A model generated the notes under the pieces. That model ran no database searches. It saw only the letters and a list, made by a program, of their open reading frames with translations, and was not told where the DNA came from. The position numbers and the translations under genes were made by a program. Positions 8,874-17,880 of a stretch of DNA of 64,000 nt are shown one piece after another. The stretch is from Candidatus Lucifugimonas marina. GTDB taxonomy: Bacteria > Chloroflexota > Dehalococcoidia > Lucifugimonadales > Lucifugimonadaceae. The stretch is taken from positions 1,860,001-1,924,000 of the forward strand of contig CP046147.1 in NCBI GenBank assembly GCA_029593915.1, in the 5' to 3' direction. Positions within the stretch are counted from its first letter, which is position 1, and every line of letters starts with the position of its first letter.

Positions 8874-10222
8874 TGACTTACTCCACTGAATCTCTAGAGC
8901 GTGCAACCGTCGAGGCGATGCAGCGTTTCAGCAAACGCTACATCATCTCGTTCATAGTGCTGTCGGCGTTCGTCGTAGCCGGAATCGTTGCGTACATCAA
9001 CCAGCTTCAGAACGGCCTGTACGAAACAGGAATGCGCGATCGCATCACCTGGGGCTTGTACATCGTCATGTTCGTGTTCTTCATTGGAGCGAGCATGGGT
9101 GGAACATTCGTCTCGGCAGCGCTGAGACTCGCCGATATGGGATGGCGTGCGCCTATTAGTCGAGGTGCTGAATACATCACGGTTTCGGCACTTTTCACGG
9201 CTTCACTGTTTATTTTCGCCGACATGGGTCACCCCGAGCGTGCGATCAACATCTTGCTATTCGGCAGGTGGGAATCTCCTCTGGTTTGGGACGTATACGG
9301 ACTAAACACCTACATCGCCGGCTCGATGGTTTATTTGTATCTCGCAGTTCTTCCTGATTTGGCACTGGTGCGCGACCGAGTTGGTCACCAACTCGACCCG
9401 ATTCGTCGCCTGTTCGTGATCATGTTCTCGGCTAGTTGGACAGGTCACCCTAAACAGGTGAAAGCTCTCGACACATCATTGAAAGTGATGACCGTCGTCA
9501 TCGTGCCTGTCGCGGTGATGATGCACACGGTTACCTCTTGGATTTTCGGAATGACCCTCCGAGAGCCGTGGGACAGTCCTATGTTCGGTATCTACTTTGT
9601 AGTCGGAGCTGTTTACTCCGGAGTCGGTCTAATCGTTGTGTTCATGTACGTGATGCGTCGCATGAACCACATGGAAGCATTCCTCACTGAACGCCATTTC
9701 CTCAACATGGGCAAGCTGCTTGCCGGTGCTGGTGGTGTGATGATCTTTTTCCAGATCAGTGACCTTGTGACTGCTGGATTCAAGCTCAAAGGCGATTCAG
9801 CCTTCAACCTGTACCAGCTTGCTGACGGTGCAATGGCGCCGATTTTCTGGACATACATATGGGTCGGACTAATGATTCCGCTGGCTCTGATGCTGCTGCC
9901 CTGGACTCGAACCATCTGGGGAGTCCTGATCGCGTCGGTACTGGCAAACGTCGGAATGATGCTGGAACGCTACTTCATCGTGATTGGCGGACTACGCCTG
10001 CCGTTGAACCCGTATCACGCACCTAGCTACATGCCGACGCTAACTGAGCTGACTATCGTTCTGGGACTCTGCTCATTGTTCATCTTGATATTGATGATCA
10101 TGATGAAGCTCGCTCCGGCAATCTCCGTGCAAGAGATGATAGAAACCGGAGAAATCGAAGCGGTTCAGCATGATGCGAGACGCGCGGCAAGTACGGATGG
10201 TCCAGAGGGAGCAGTCGCATGA
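8873..10222 (+). CDS. NrfD/PsrC-type membrane quinol-oxidising subunit
   Basis: A 449-residue hydrophobic protein with about nine to ten membrane segments, for example SFIVLSAFVVAGIVAYI, YIVMFVFFIGASMGGTFV and MTVVIVPVAVMMHTVTSWIF. The GMRDRITWGLYI and GASMGG elements and the early HPERA helix are typical of NrfD/PsrC/HybB proteins that take two electrons from quinol and pass them to a partner iron-sulphur protein. ATG 8873 overlaps the ferredoxin stop, and the stop overlaps the next gene by 4 nt. It replaces the tetrahaem NapC normally found with NapAB. Confidence 0.88.
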   Translation: MTYSTESLERATVEAMQRFSKRYIISFIVLSAFVVAGIVAYINQLQNGLYETGMRDRITWGLYIVMFVFFIGASMGGTFVSAALRLADMGWRAPISRGAEYITVSALFTASLFIFADMGHPERAINILLFGRWESPLVWDVYGLNTYIAGSMVYLYLAVLPDLALVRDRVGHQLDPIRRLFVIMFSASWTGHPKQVKALDTSLKVMTVVIVPVAVMMHTVTSWIFGMTLREPWDSPMFGIYFVVGAVYSGVGLIVVFMYVMRRMNHMEAFLTERHFLNMGKLLAGAGGVMIFFQISDLVTAGFKLKGDSAFNLYQLADGAMAPIFWTYIWVGLMIPLALMLLPWTRTIWGVLIASVLANVGMMLERYFIVIGGLRLPLNPYHAPSYMPTLTELTIVLGLCSLFILILMIMMKLAPAISVQEMIETGEIEAVQHDARRAASTDGPEGAVA

Positions 10223-10839
10223 TTCACTCCTTCACCGCCCTACTCAGCCGAAGCCAACAGCTCCTAGGTGCACTGGCGATAGTCATCGCACTTGCAGGAG
10301 TAATGGGCTGGTCGTCGATCGCATCAGCTCAGCAGCCCGTTCCAAGCGTGAATCTCGGATTCGAGCCAAGCGCTCTGCCGGGAGAAACGATAGCTGTTTC
10401 TGCTTACCTAACCGACCCGCTCGGCAACCCGATCTACGACGCTGAGATTGAATTCCACTACGACGTGGAGTTTATGAACGTTACTGATTCGGTTGAGATT
10501 GGCACTGCTGTTACGAATGAAACCGGATTGGCTCTGCTCACGTGGCAGCCTCGATCCGACGGTGAGAACCACATCGTTGCGTCGTTTGCAGGAAATGACG
10601 TATTCGCTGAAGCCAGTGACACCCAAATCTTGGAAGTTCTACCCGGTGAACAGCTCTATCGCGAGCTGCCGCCTTACCGAATTCCAGGAGCAAACATGTG
10701 GTTGACCAGCGGTCTAATCACAACGGTTTGGCTGATCTTCATATTTAGCCTTGCTCTGGTTGGATGGGCCAACCTCAAGACCAGGAACGAACCGCATACC
10801 AGCAACACTGAAGCCAAAGGGGGAAGCGCAGATGCTTAA
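10219..10839 (+). CDS. Ig-like-domain membrane protein of the nitrate reductase operon
   Basis: 206 residues of unknown function. It starts with a signal peptide ending ASA before QQP, then an extracytoplasmic beta-sandwich (about residues 38-125) of Ig-like/invasin type with phrases GETIAVSAYLTDPLGNPIY and NETGLALLTWQPRSDGENH. A C-terminal membrane helix (LITTVWLIFIFSLALVGWA) and a short cytoplasmic tail follow. No cysteine or haem motif is present, so it is unlikely to carry electrons. ATGA overlap with the NrfD gene and an 8-nt overlap with the next cytochrome gene put it firmly in the operon. A scaffold or docking role for the exposed cytochromes is possible but only inferred. Confidence 0.75.
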   Translation: MIHSFTALLSRSQQLLGALAIVIALAGVMGWSSIASAQQPVPSVNLGFEPSALPGETIAVSAYLTDPLGNPIYDAEIEFHYDVEFMNVTDSVEIGTAVTNETGLALLTWQPRSDGENHIVASFAGNDVFAEASDTQILEVLPGEQLYRELPPYRIPGANMWLTSGLITTVWLIFIFSLALVGWANLKTRNEPHTSNTEAKGGSADA

Positions 10840-11755
10840 CCTTTTGAACCTTCCGAAGAATGCTGGTGTGATAGGTCCGTTCATCGGAGTGGTCATACTG
10901 TTCACAACGGTTCTTCTACTGGTCGTTCAGATGACAATTCGTCCATGGGCGACTGACGACTACGGTAGCGAAACTCACTTGAGCATGCAGGAAGAATTAC
11001 ACGGCTACACACGCACCGAGCTAACGTACGTCGACACGCTTTCAGCAGCCCCTCTTGGGTGGGAGCCTTCTGATATTGCACGTGCTTCGAGCGAAGGTTA
11101 TGCCGAGTTTGTTGGATACGGCTGTGCAAGCTGTCACGGTCTCGATGGAAAGGGTTCAGACTCAGTCCCATCGGTAACCGGCACTACACCGCGTCGTCTC
11201 GCAAACATGCTCGAAAAAGGTCCTAAGACGATGCCGGCATACGCTGATTCACATCTCGTTGGTGCCGATATGGATGCGATCGCCGCTTACCTTGCGGGTT
11301 TCGCGGAAGCAACACCGACACCTGAACCAATTGTTCGCCTAACAGCTACGCCGTTCCCTATGCCAACAGCTACAGCGGCTCCGGTTGCGGCACCAGCTGC
11401 AACGCCGGTTCCGGTTGCAACGCTGGCACCGGGTGCACCAACACCAACGCCTTCACCTACACCTGAACCAACTGCAACTCCGGCGCCTGTCGATACTGCA
11501 CAGCTCGAAAACGCACAGCGACTGTTCTTCGATGTGGGTTGTGATATTTGCCACGGTGAACTCGCCGAAGGTTCTTCAGATGGCCCGGCTATCGAAGATA
11601 TGACCGCTGAAGAAATACGAGATTTCGTTCGAGATCCTCAACGCCCAGCGAACTCTAAGTTCAGCGAAGCGATGGATCCGTACGACATTGACTCACTAAG
11701 TGAGGAAGAGCTGGATGAAATCGTCTTCTTCTTGCTCAACCGAATAAACAACTAA
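10832..11755 (+). CDS. membrane-anchored dihaem cytochrome c with Pro/Thr linker
   Basis: 307 residues. An N-terminal uncleaved membrane helix (VIGPFIGVVILFTTVLLLVV) anchors it. Two class I cytochrome c domains follow: CASCHGLDGKG with Met in KTMPAYAD as likely sixth ligand, and CDICHGELAEGSSDG with Met in SEAMDPYD. They are joined by a ~65-residue low-complexity linker of Thr, Pro, Ala and Val. ATG 10832 has a GGGGGA ribosome site and overlaps the preceding gene by 8 nt. It probably shuttles electrons within the outer-face respiratory complex, either to NapB or to a separate acceptor. Confidence 0.83.
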   Translation: MLNLLNLPKNAGVIGPFIGVVILFTTVLLLVVQMTIRPWATDDYGSETHLSMQEELHGYTRTELTYVDTLSAAPLGWEPSDIARASSEGYAEFVGYGCASCHGLDGKGSDSVPSVTGTTPRRLANMLEKGPKTMPAYADSHLVGADMDAIAAYLAGFAEATPTPEPIVRLTATPFPMPTATAAPVAAPAATPVPVATLAPGAPTPTPSPTPEPTATPAPVDTAQLENAQRLFFDVGCDICHGELAEGSSDGPAIEDMTAEEIRDFVRDPQRPANSKFSEAMDPYDIDSLSEEELDEIVFFLLNRINN

Positions 11756-11788
11756 CGCTAGATAAACAACGGATTACTGGAGAGAACA

Positions 11789-12778
11789 TTGCAAGCGCAT
11801 TTTGCAAAAACGCTACGTCCGATCTTGATGATCGTGCTCGGCATTCTGTTCGTCGTTCCGCTCGCCTGTCAGGGTGCTGCGGGTGAAGACGGTCACGCAG
11901 GTCCGGTAGGACCTCCAGGACCTCCCGGTGCAACAGGTTTGACGGGTGACGGGATTATCGGACCAATTGGTGGTGCAGGATCAGCAGGTCCGGCTGGTCC
12001 AGAGGGACCGCAAGGTCAGGCAGGTCCGCAAGGTGAATCCGTAGTTCTTGCCGACCTGCAATCGATGGTTGATCTCGCGGTGGAAAACCACGCAACCGCC
12101 GGTTCAGATGCCGACAAGATCGCTCTTGGTGGACGGTTGTACGACAACTGGATGGTCGAAAGTGGAATCGAAGCACTTCCGGGCGATCACCCTCTATGGT
12201 CAACCCAGACCACGAACACCCGAACAGAGGCTACAACGTTCCGATGTAAGGAATGTCACGGCTGGGACTACAAGGGTGATACCGGGGCGTACGCCACAGG
12301 TTCACACTTCACAGGATTCACCGGTGTAATGCGCGCCGGCAAGATGATGTCGAAAGACGACCTTGTTCAGGTCCTTCGTGGTGGGTTCAACTCAAACCAC
12401 GATTTCCGATTCGACATTTCGAGAAAGAATCTTGATGCGCTAGCTGCGTTCCTCGATCTTGGTTTAGTCAACTACTCTGAGTTCATCGATTACGACACTA
12501 AGCTCCCTCGCCAGACTCCTGTAATGGCGAACGGTCAGACTCGATACTCTCGTACCTGTGCCAGCTGTCACGGAGCCGATGGCAAGAACATCAACTTCAA
12601 GATAGCAGAAGCTCCGCAGTATCTCGCCGATATCGCCGTTGCTAACCCGTGGGAATTCCTGCACAAGGCACTCTACGGTCAGCCCGGTGTGAGCGGAATG
12701 CCTCCGGTGTCTACACGTGGCTGGTCTGATCAAGACCTAACCGACCTACTAGCGTACGTCCAGTCGCTGGCGGATTAG
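11789..12778 (+). CDS. dihaem cytochrome c lipoprotein with collagen-like repeat
   Basis: 329 residues starting at TTG 11789 (GGAGAG 4-9 nt upstream). A lipoprotein signal ends LACQG, so Cys ~27 is lipidated. Residues ~30-80 are a Gly-X-Y collagen-like stretch ([13 protein letters not shown] type, broken once by GLTGDGIIG), which should form a stiff extended stalk, perhaps trimeric. After it come two haem motifs, [12 protein letters not shown] and [11 protein letters not shown]; Met of SGMPP is a likely axial ligand for the second. It is the last gene of the nap operon, followed by a strong terminator. The collagen-like tether on a cytochrome is unusual. Confidence 0.82.
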   Translation: MQAHFAKTLRPILMIVLGILFVVPLACQGAAGEDGHAGPVGPPGPPGATGLTGDGIIGPIGGAGSAGPAGPEGPQGQAGPQGESVVLADLQSMVDLAVENHATAGSDADKIALGGRLYDNWMVESGIEALPGDHPLWSTQTTNTRTEATTFRCKECHGWDYKGDTGAYATGSHFTGFTGVMRAGKMMSKDDLVQVLRGGFNSNHDFRFDISRKNLDALAAFLDLGLVNYSEFIDYDTKLPRQTPVMANGQTRYSRTCASCHGADGKNINFKIAEAPQYLADIAVANPWEFLHKALYGQPGVSGMPPVSTRGWSDQDLTDLLAYVQSLAD

Positions 12779-12797
12779 ACCTGTCAGTTTAGGACAC

Positions 12798-12829
12798 AAA
12801 AAAAAGCCCGCCTTCACGGCGGGCTTTTT
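12798..12829. terminator. bidirectional rho-independent terminator
   Basis: A 7-bp G+C stem, GCCCGCC (12806-12812) with GGCGGGC (12818-12824), has a 5-nt loop, is preceded by an A run and followed by TTTTT. It sits between the convergent nap operon and the Ldh2-family gene and can serve both strands. Confidence 0.92.
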
Positions 12830-12846
12830 CGTTATCGAATTATTGC

Positions 12847-13932
12847 CTACGGCATCGACATTCCGAGATCAAGCTCAGAGCTCATCGAGTTGAACCAGTC
12901 CACAACTTCCTTGTGATACGGAATACCATCTCGCCTTCGAATCTCTGTTTCCTCGTGTTCGGGAAGACCCGCGTAGTAGACGCGATCATGACCCGGAGCC
13001 GGAGTAGTGTTCGCAAGCTTCGTTAGAAGCTTATCCATATCGGTCTTGAACTCGTTAGTGTCGATAAACGCCTCGACGTTGAATGCCATCACGAAGAAAG
13101 AATAGTCTTTTTCGGCGATAAACCCGGGACCGTTTCCAGAGAGAATTCCCGACATGATGTCGGCGATGGCGGCGAAACCGTAGCCTTTGTGCCCACCGTT
13201 CTCACGGGTACCACCAAACGGCAGCATACGGAACGAGCCGAACTCAGGAACATCGACTGCTTCCATGATCGGCGAACCATCGAGATTGGCGATCCAGCCC
13301 GGTTCGATCTTCGAGCCGATTCGTCGAGTGAGTGCCAATTTGTTTGCGGCTACTTGAGTTGTTGCAACGTCAAACACGAATGGTGGCATTTTGTCGGCAG
13401 GTGCGCCCCAAGCGATGGGTTGTGTACCGAAAGCTGGTTCAGCGCCGTTTGTTGGCACCTGAGCACCTCCACCAGCAGAAACCATTGCCATGCCGATCAT
13501 GTCTTGCTCAATGGCCTGCATCACGTAGTAAGCGAGCATTCCGAAGTGGCGAGTGTTCTTCACAGCCACTGCGCCCATGCCATGTTCTTTAGCTTTCTCG
13601 ATTGCGAGATTCATAGCACGTGGCCCGAGATGAAGCCCCAAACCACGATCACCGTCCCAAGTAGCAGTTACAGAAGATTCACGAACGGTCTTTACATCAG
13701 GATGCGCGTTGTACGAACCGTCTCCGTAGCTGGCGATGTACGCCCGAAGCATGTTTGAAATGCCGTGACTCTCGCAGCCGCGCAGATCGCTAGTTAGTAG
13801 CACATCGGCACAAGATGCCGCCTCGTCAGCGGGTATTCCCATCTTCTCAAACACCGCCTGAGTTCCCGCACGTGCTTTTTCTTCGGAAACTAAGACTTGA
13901 TCTTTTTCTGGCACCAAGAAGTGCTTTAGCAT
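12847..13932 (-). CDS. Ldh2-family malate/lactate/ureidoglycolate dehydrogenase
   Basis: A 361-residue NAD(P)-dependent 2-hydroxyacid dehydrogenase of the Ldh2/YiaK family, which lacks a Rossmann fold. Family marks are SDLRGCESHGISNMLRAYI near residue 50 (with the catalytic-site His), AVKNTRHFGMLAYY, AFGTQPIAWGAP, PFVFDVATTQVAANK and ENGGHKGYGFA. The substrate may be malate, sulfolactate, ureidoglycolate or similar and cannot be fixed. AAGGAA lies before the ATG. It is transcribed alone toward the shared terminator. Confidence 0.88.
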   Translation of the reverse strand: MLKHFLVPEKDQVLVSEEKARAGTQAVFEKMGIPADEAASCADVLLTSDLRGCESHGISNMLRAYIASYGDGSYNAHPDVKTVRESSVTATWDGDRGLGLHLGPRAMNLAIEKAKEHGMGAVAVKNTRHFGMLAYYVMQAIEQDMIGMAMVSAGGGAQVPTNGAEPAFGTQPIAWGAPADKMPPFVFDVATTQVAANKLALTRRIGSKIEPGWIANLDGSPIMEAVDVPEFGSFRMLPFGGTRENGGHKGYGFAAIADIMSGILSGNGPGFIAEKDYSFFVMAFNVEAFIDTNEFKTDMDKLLTKLANTTPAPGHDRVYYAGLPEHEETEIRRRDGIPYHKEVVDWFNSMSSELDLGMSMP

Positions 13933-14054
13933 CGTTCAACTATTCCTTGAAGCTTAATTTTGGGCAGGACCCTGACAACGACCGGTGCGATCCCGATCAT
14001 GCGGCGGAATTCTACTCCCGAAAATCTTGAACGGGTGTGAGTTTTTCTAGAAGT

Positions 14055-14912
14055 TCAAGAACCATGCTCATGAGGCTTTAGGAGTTGGTAGCAAGTTTTG
14101 ATGACCGGCGCAGCAATTCCGTGTTCTTCTGCTTTGTGGACAACGGCACCGATCAAGTCTTCCAATTCAAGTCGCCGCCCAGCTTCAAGATCGCGCGTCA
14201 TCGACTGCTTCGAATCCGGTGCGAAGCTAGCGAATTCGACTAATTTTCCCGCAACGATGTCGAAACCTTCTGCCTGCCCGACCGCAGCGACCTCACGGCA
14301 TGCATTTCGATGTAATTCTGCCAATTCGGGGTTCGCCATAGCGTCTCCAGGGCCTAGCCGGGCAACTATGAACGGACTAAACGATGCGTAGGCACACATC
14401 TTTCGCCAGAGAGGCTCCCAAATGTTGTCGACTGCTTCAACCTTCAGCCCGGCTTCGTTGAACGCGTCTGCGAGGCGCTGAACACGGTCGGAAATTGGAC
14501 TATCGAGTTCACCGATGGCGTTGGGACTATAAGTAGCAAATCCGAGGACGTGTTTTCTGCCAACAATGTCGCCAATGCGACCTGGCGCAGCGACGCCGTT
14601 TTGCAGTGGAATGATTGTTGTTTCGTTGCCCACGATTGGCTTGATCAGCTTGGCTGCGTCTTCCAAGTGATAGTTCTTTACAGCGAAAACAATGCTGTCG
14701 ACCGGTTCGATATCACTCGGATTCTCGATTGCTTGCGCGTCTTCGAAAGTGAATGCTGGACCAAACGAACCAGCGGGCACATTCAAACCTTCACTGCGAA
14801 GTTCTGCCAAACGACCACCTCGGGCGATGAAAGTCACATCGTGTCCCGCTGCGATCAATCGCGCCCCGTAGCGGCTTCCGATATCACCAGCACCCATAAT
14901 CGCGAATCGCAT
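14055..14912 (-). CDS. ketopantoate reductase family protein (ApbA/PanE)
   Basis: About 285 residues. N-terminal Rossmann motif GAGDIGSRYGARL, then FIARGGRL (NADPH-type Arg after strand 2), VFAVKNYHLEDA and PLQNGV, the classic PanE active-site stretch; WRKMCAYASFSPF begins the C-terminal helical domain, with its catalytic Lys. It would reduce 2-dehydropantoate to pantoate or act on a related 2-oxoacid. ATG 14912 is chosen since GGAG is 6 nt upstream; the longer frame to 14951 has no ribosome site. No other pantothenate gene is nearby, so a catabolic role is possible. Confidence 0.85.
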   Translation of the reverse strand: MRFAIMGAGDIGSRYGARLIAAGHDVTFIARGGRLAELRSEGLNVPAGSFGPAFTFEDAQAIENPSDIEPVDSIVFAVKNYHLEDAAKLIKPIVGNETTIIPLQNGVAAPGRIGDIVGRKHVLGFATYSPNAIGELDSPISDRVQRLADAFNEAGLKVEAVDNIWEPLWRKMCAYASFSPFIVARLGPGDAMANPELAELHRNACREVAAVGQAEGFDIVAGKLVEFASFAPDSKQSMTRDLEAGRRLELEDLIGAVVHKAEEHGIAAPVIKTCYQLLKPHEHGS

Positions 14913-14997
14913 TTTTATCTCCTGCAAACAGTTGGTCAGAAACAGCAACACAATTCCCGAGAGGATGAAGCATAACTACTGGGGCCATCGGTGACGT

Positions 14998-15450
14998 CTA
15001 CAGTGGCCAAATCCAGCGAGGCGTTTGGTTGCGATAATTTTCATATCTGGAACCAAATTTGTGAGTGAGGAATTGTTCTTCAGCTGAGATCACTAGCAAT
15101 TGAGTGACTGCACCTGCGGCTCCCGATGCAGCTATAAGCCACCACGACCCCAAGAACAAACCCAATCCCAACGTCGCTAAAAGCCAGCTCAGGTACATCG
15201 GATTACGAGTAAATCTATATGGGCCACTGGTGCGCAAAGTGTCCGGACTAGCCATCGTTTCATCGCCAAATGACAACGCCGACATAATCGATACCACAAT
15301 CCCTATACCGATCAGAACGACTCCCAGTGCGACACCGATAATTCCGACATCAAAAACTGCTCGTGACTCGCCCCATAGATGCAGCCCAAGCCCTGCCAGC
15401 AGGAACCCGAGTTGGTATTCCGGAATAGGTAAATTTCTCAACCAGCCCAA
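14998..15450 (-). CDS. isoprenylcysteine/phospholipid methyltransferase-like membrane protein
   Basis: A 150-residue protein with about four membrane helices and the signature GPYRFTRNPMYLS followed by EEQFL and YENYRNQTPRWI. This is the catalytic C-terminal pattern of the ICMT/PEMT (NnrU-like) family, which uses S-adenosylmethionine to methylate lipids or prenyl-cysteine. The start is TTG 15450 with GAGGT upstream. The substrate is unknown. Confidence 0.82.
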   Translation of the reverse strand: MGWLRNLPIPEYQLGFLLAGLGLHLWGESRAVFDVGIIGVALGVVLIGIGIVVSIMSALSFGDETMASPDTLRTSGPYRFTRNPMYLSWLLATLGLGLFLGSWWLIAASGAAGAVTQLLVISAEEQFLTHKFGSRYENYRNQTPRWIWPL

Positions 15451-15507
15451 TTGGTGACCTCTCAGATGGTTTCAGGCATCGAGACATAGTCCGAACAGAT
15501 CTGAAGT

Positions 15508-16383
15508 CTACAGTCCTCGGTATTCGTGGCTTAGTTTGCCGTCGGCTATGCTCACCATACGGTAGCCCGACGGATCATTGCCCAACGGGTATCCGAGTGC
15601 GCTTGTCACTACAACGTCGAGCCCGTCATCACTCGCCTCGTGGTTGCGGTGCCAGTGGCCAGCGAAGACAGTTTGAACCTTCGCTTCTCGAAGCAACTTT
15701 ACGACCGGTGCTCGCCGTTCGAGCGGAATTGTCCAGTAACCATCAGGCTGGTTCGGCGGACTTGGAGCCCAATCGAAATCAACGTCAGGCTCTTCGGCGT
15801 TGTTCAAGAACAGCGGGTGGTGCATGAACGCAATCACATGCTCGGATTCTTTCGAATCTCGAGACCGAAGTGTGTCACCCAAGAAATCCATCTGAGTTTT
15901 GTGCTCATCCAGCAAATTCTGAGGTCGATCGAGAAGAACGGAATTCAAGATGATGAATTTCGATTCAGCGTGATCAAACGAATAGTAATCAGCACCGAAC
16001 TCAGCACGATACTTTGCCGTGGATTCGCTATCGGGAATGAGATTGTTCACTCCGATGTCGTGATTTCCAGGTACCCAATGAACGGGCGTATCTTCACCGT
16101 AAGCTCCGAGAGTCTCACGAATAAGGGCGATCTCGTTTTCATCGCCAGCAGTGTCGACCATATCGCCGCATACGACTACAAATTCCGGTTTTATCTCTTC
16201 GAACTGATCTATAGCCGTGGTCAGATTCGCTCGATCCTGCTTTAGCCCTTCGCTCTTCGGGGCGTCTTTTACGTTCAACCCGTTTTTACGAAGGAACTCT
16301 GCTGCTTCAGGATCCATCCCTGAGAAGCGATCAAACATTCCCACTTGTGGATCGGCCATTTGGATGAAATTGAAATTTGCCAT
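15508..16383 (-). CDS. CPPED1-like calcineurin-type metallophosphoesterase
   Basis: About 291 residues. Metal-binding motifs in order: ADPQVG (the Asp box; Gln replaces the His of DxH as in eukaryotic CPPED1-type proteins), VVCGDMVD, PGNHDIG, AFMHHPLF and FAGHWHRN. FDHAESKFIILNS fits CPPED1-like proteins. It is a phosphomonoesterase or phosphodiesterase of unknown substrate. ATG 16383 starts directly at the core; a longer GTG start at 16413 is possible but has no ribosome site. It lies upstream of no obvious operon partner. Confidence 0.83.
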   Translation of the reverse strand: MANFNFIQMADPQVGMFDRFSGMDPEAAEFLRKNGLNVKDAPKSEGLKQDRANLTTAIDQFEEIKPEFVVVCGDMVDTAGDENEIALIRETLGAYGEDTPVHWVPGNHDIGVNNLIPDSESTAKYRAEFGADYYSFDHAESKFIILNSVLLDRPQNLLDEHKTQMDFLGDTLRSRDSKESEHVIAFMHHPLFLNNAEEPDVDFDWAPSPPNQPDGYWTIPLERRAPVVKLLREAKVQTVFAGHWHRNHEASDDGLDVVVTSALGYPLGNDPSGYRMVSIADGKLSHEYRGL

Positions 16384-16462
16384 GATGGCGATGTTAGCGA
16401 AGCTTGCATTCACACATCAGCGAGCGGCGATACCGATTCCATGAATAATTTAACCGCGGTTA

Positions 16463-17878
16463 TCAATCAAGTTGATTGACTGGCACCGTTGGCAGGCTGA
16501 CGGTCACACGTGCTCCGTGCCCTTCGAGATTCCCAGCTTCGATAGTCCCATCGTGAGCTGCGACGATGGCGGCGACAATCGCCAATCCTAATCCAGCACC
16601 ACCCGTCTCTCGCGAGCGTGAGCTATCCACCCGATAAAAGCGTTCGAATAGTCTTTCCGAACCGTCTTCGGGCAATCCGGGACCATCATCGACGATGTCT
16701 ACTATTGCTCGACCTTCTTCTTCACGTAGCGAAATCGTAACGGCGGTACCGTTAGGCGTGTGCTCTCGGGCGTTCGAAAGGAGATTGGCAATGACCTGAG
16801 TTAGTCTTTGTTCGTCGCCCATCACCCTCACTGTCCCATCGCTGTTGATCGTAATCGGGTGATCAGGGTCGATTGCTTCGCTATTGGTAGCAGCATCGCC
16901 CACGACGTCTGTAAGGTTCACTGATGCCGGTTCCATCGCGTATACACGGTCTAGCCGGGCCAGTAGCAGTAGATCGGAAACAAGTCGTTCCATACGAGAC
17001 GTCTCAGTGCCAATTCGCCGCATGGCATTGTCGATATCTTTGCTCTCTACCAAAGCCCCCTGCCGGTACAACTCGCTGTATCCGAGCACCGCGGCGATGG
17101 GAGTGCGTAACTCGTGCGATGCGTCAGCAACAAAATCTGTCAGCCTAGCCTTTGCGTGTTGCTCTTCGGTGATGGCGTCTTCTATCTGCACAAGCATGTC
17201 GTTGAGAGCGGTTCCCAAGCGTCCAAGCTCCACCGATGAATGGACAACATCGACTCGCTTTGAGAGATCCCCACCGGCGATTGCAGATGCGGTTTCGACC
17301 ATTTGGTCAACGGGCTTAAGTTCACGTCGAACAGCCCACCACGTCCCGAGCGCACCGAGAGCTGCGACAAGTATGGCTGTTATCGCAAATGTCTTAATAA
17401 GATCATCGACCGCAGCGTCAACTTCCCCTAAAGGAACTGCCCACACACCAATCTCGTCGGTATCGGTAGCCCACGCGAAAGCCCGATAGTTCAGCGAACC
17501 ATCTTCGGCTGATATGGTGGAAATTTCACCAGCCGCAACCAGCGCGGCAAACGTTTCTATGTTTGGCAACGGATCGGGGTTATCAGTGAATCCTGATGGT
17601 TGACCAGAGATGTTACGGTTCTGCACGTCAACAATGACTAAAGCTTGCGGAGATTTGACTGCTGGTCGGTCGGGGTCGACTTCGAGTGTTACTTGTTCAA
17701 GGAGGTCAGTTGAATTCAGGAATTTGTCGCGAATTCCGGCCTGTATAACCGCCAAATCTTCATCGATTGATCCGACGAGCACGCTGCGTGTGGAACCAAC
17801 AACCACGGCTCCCACAACTGCAACAACCACCAAAAGCAGGAGGCTAAACGCAGCGACGAGGCGTGTCTGGAGTTTCAT
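16463..17878 (-). CDS. sensor histidine kinase
   Basis: 471 residues in the order: N-terminal membrane helix (LVAAFSLLLLVVVAVVGAVV), extracytoplasmic sensor region (~30-160), second membrane helix (FAITAILVAALGALGTWW), HAMP linker, HisKA with phospho-acceptor His in DASHELRTPIAAV, then HATPase with N-box NLLSNAREH, G1 DDGPGL, F-box ERFYR and G2 GAGLGLAIV. It lies 2 nt behind its response regulator, so the pair is co-transcribed. The stimulus is not evident from the sensor region. Confidence 0.93.
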   Translation of the reverse strand: MKLQTRLVAAFSLLLLVVVAVVGAVVVGSTRSVLVGSIDEDLAVIQAGIRDKFLNSTDLLEQVTLEVDPDRPAVKSPQALVIVDVQNRNISGQPSGFTDNPDPLPNIETFAALVAAGEISTISAEDGSLNYRAFAWATDTDEIGVWAVPLGEVDAAVDDLIKTFAITAILVAALGALGTWWAVRRELKPVDQMVETASAIAGGDLSKRVDVVHSSVELGRLGTALNDMLVQIEDAITEEQHAKARLTDFVADASHELRTPIAAVLGYSELYRQGALVESKDIDNAMRRIGTETSRMERLVSDLLLLARLDRVYAMEPASVNLTDVVGDAATNSEAIDPDHPITINSDGTVRVMGDEQRLTQVIANLLSNAREHTPNGTAVTISLREEEGRAIVDIVDDGPGLPEDGSERLFERFYRVDSSRSRETGGAGLGLAIVAAIVAAHDGTIEAGNLEGHGARVTVSLPTVPVNQLD

Positions 17879-17880
17879 CT

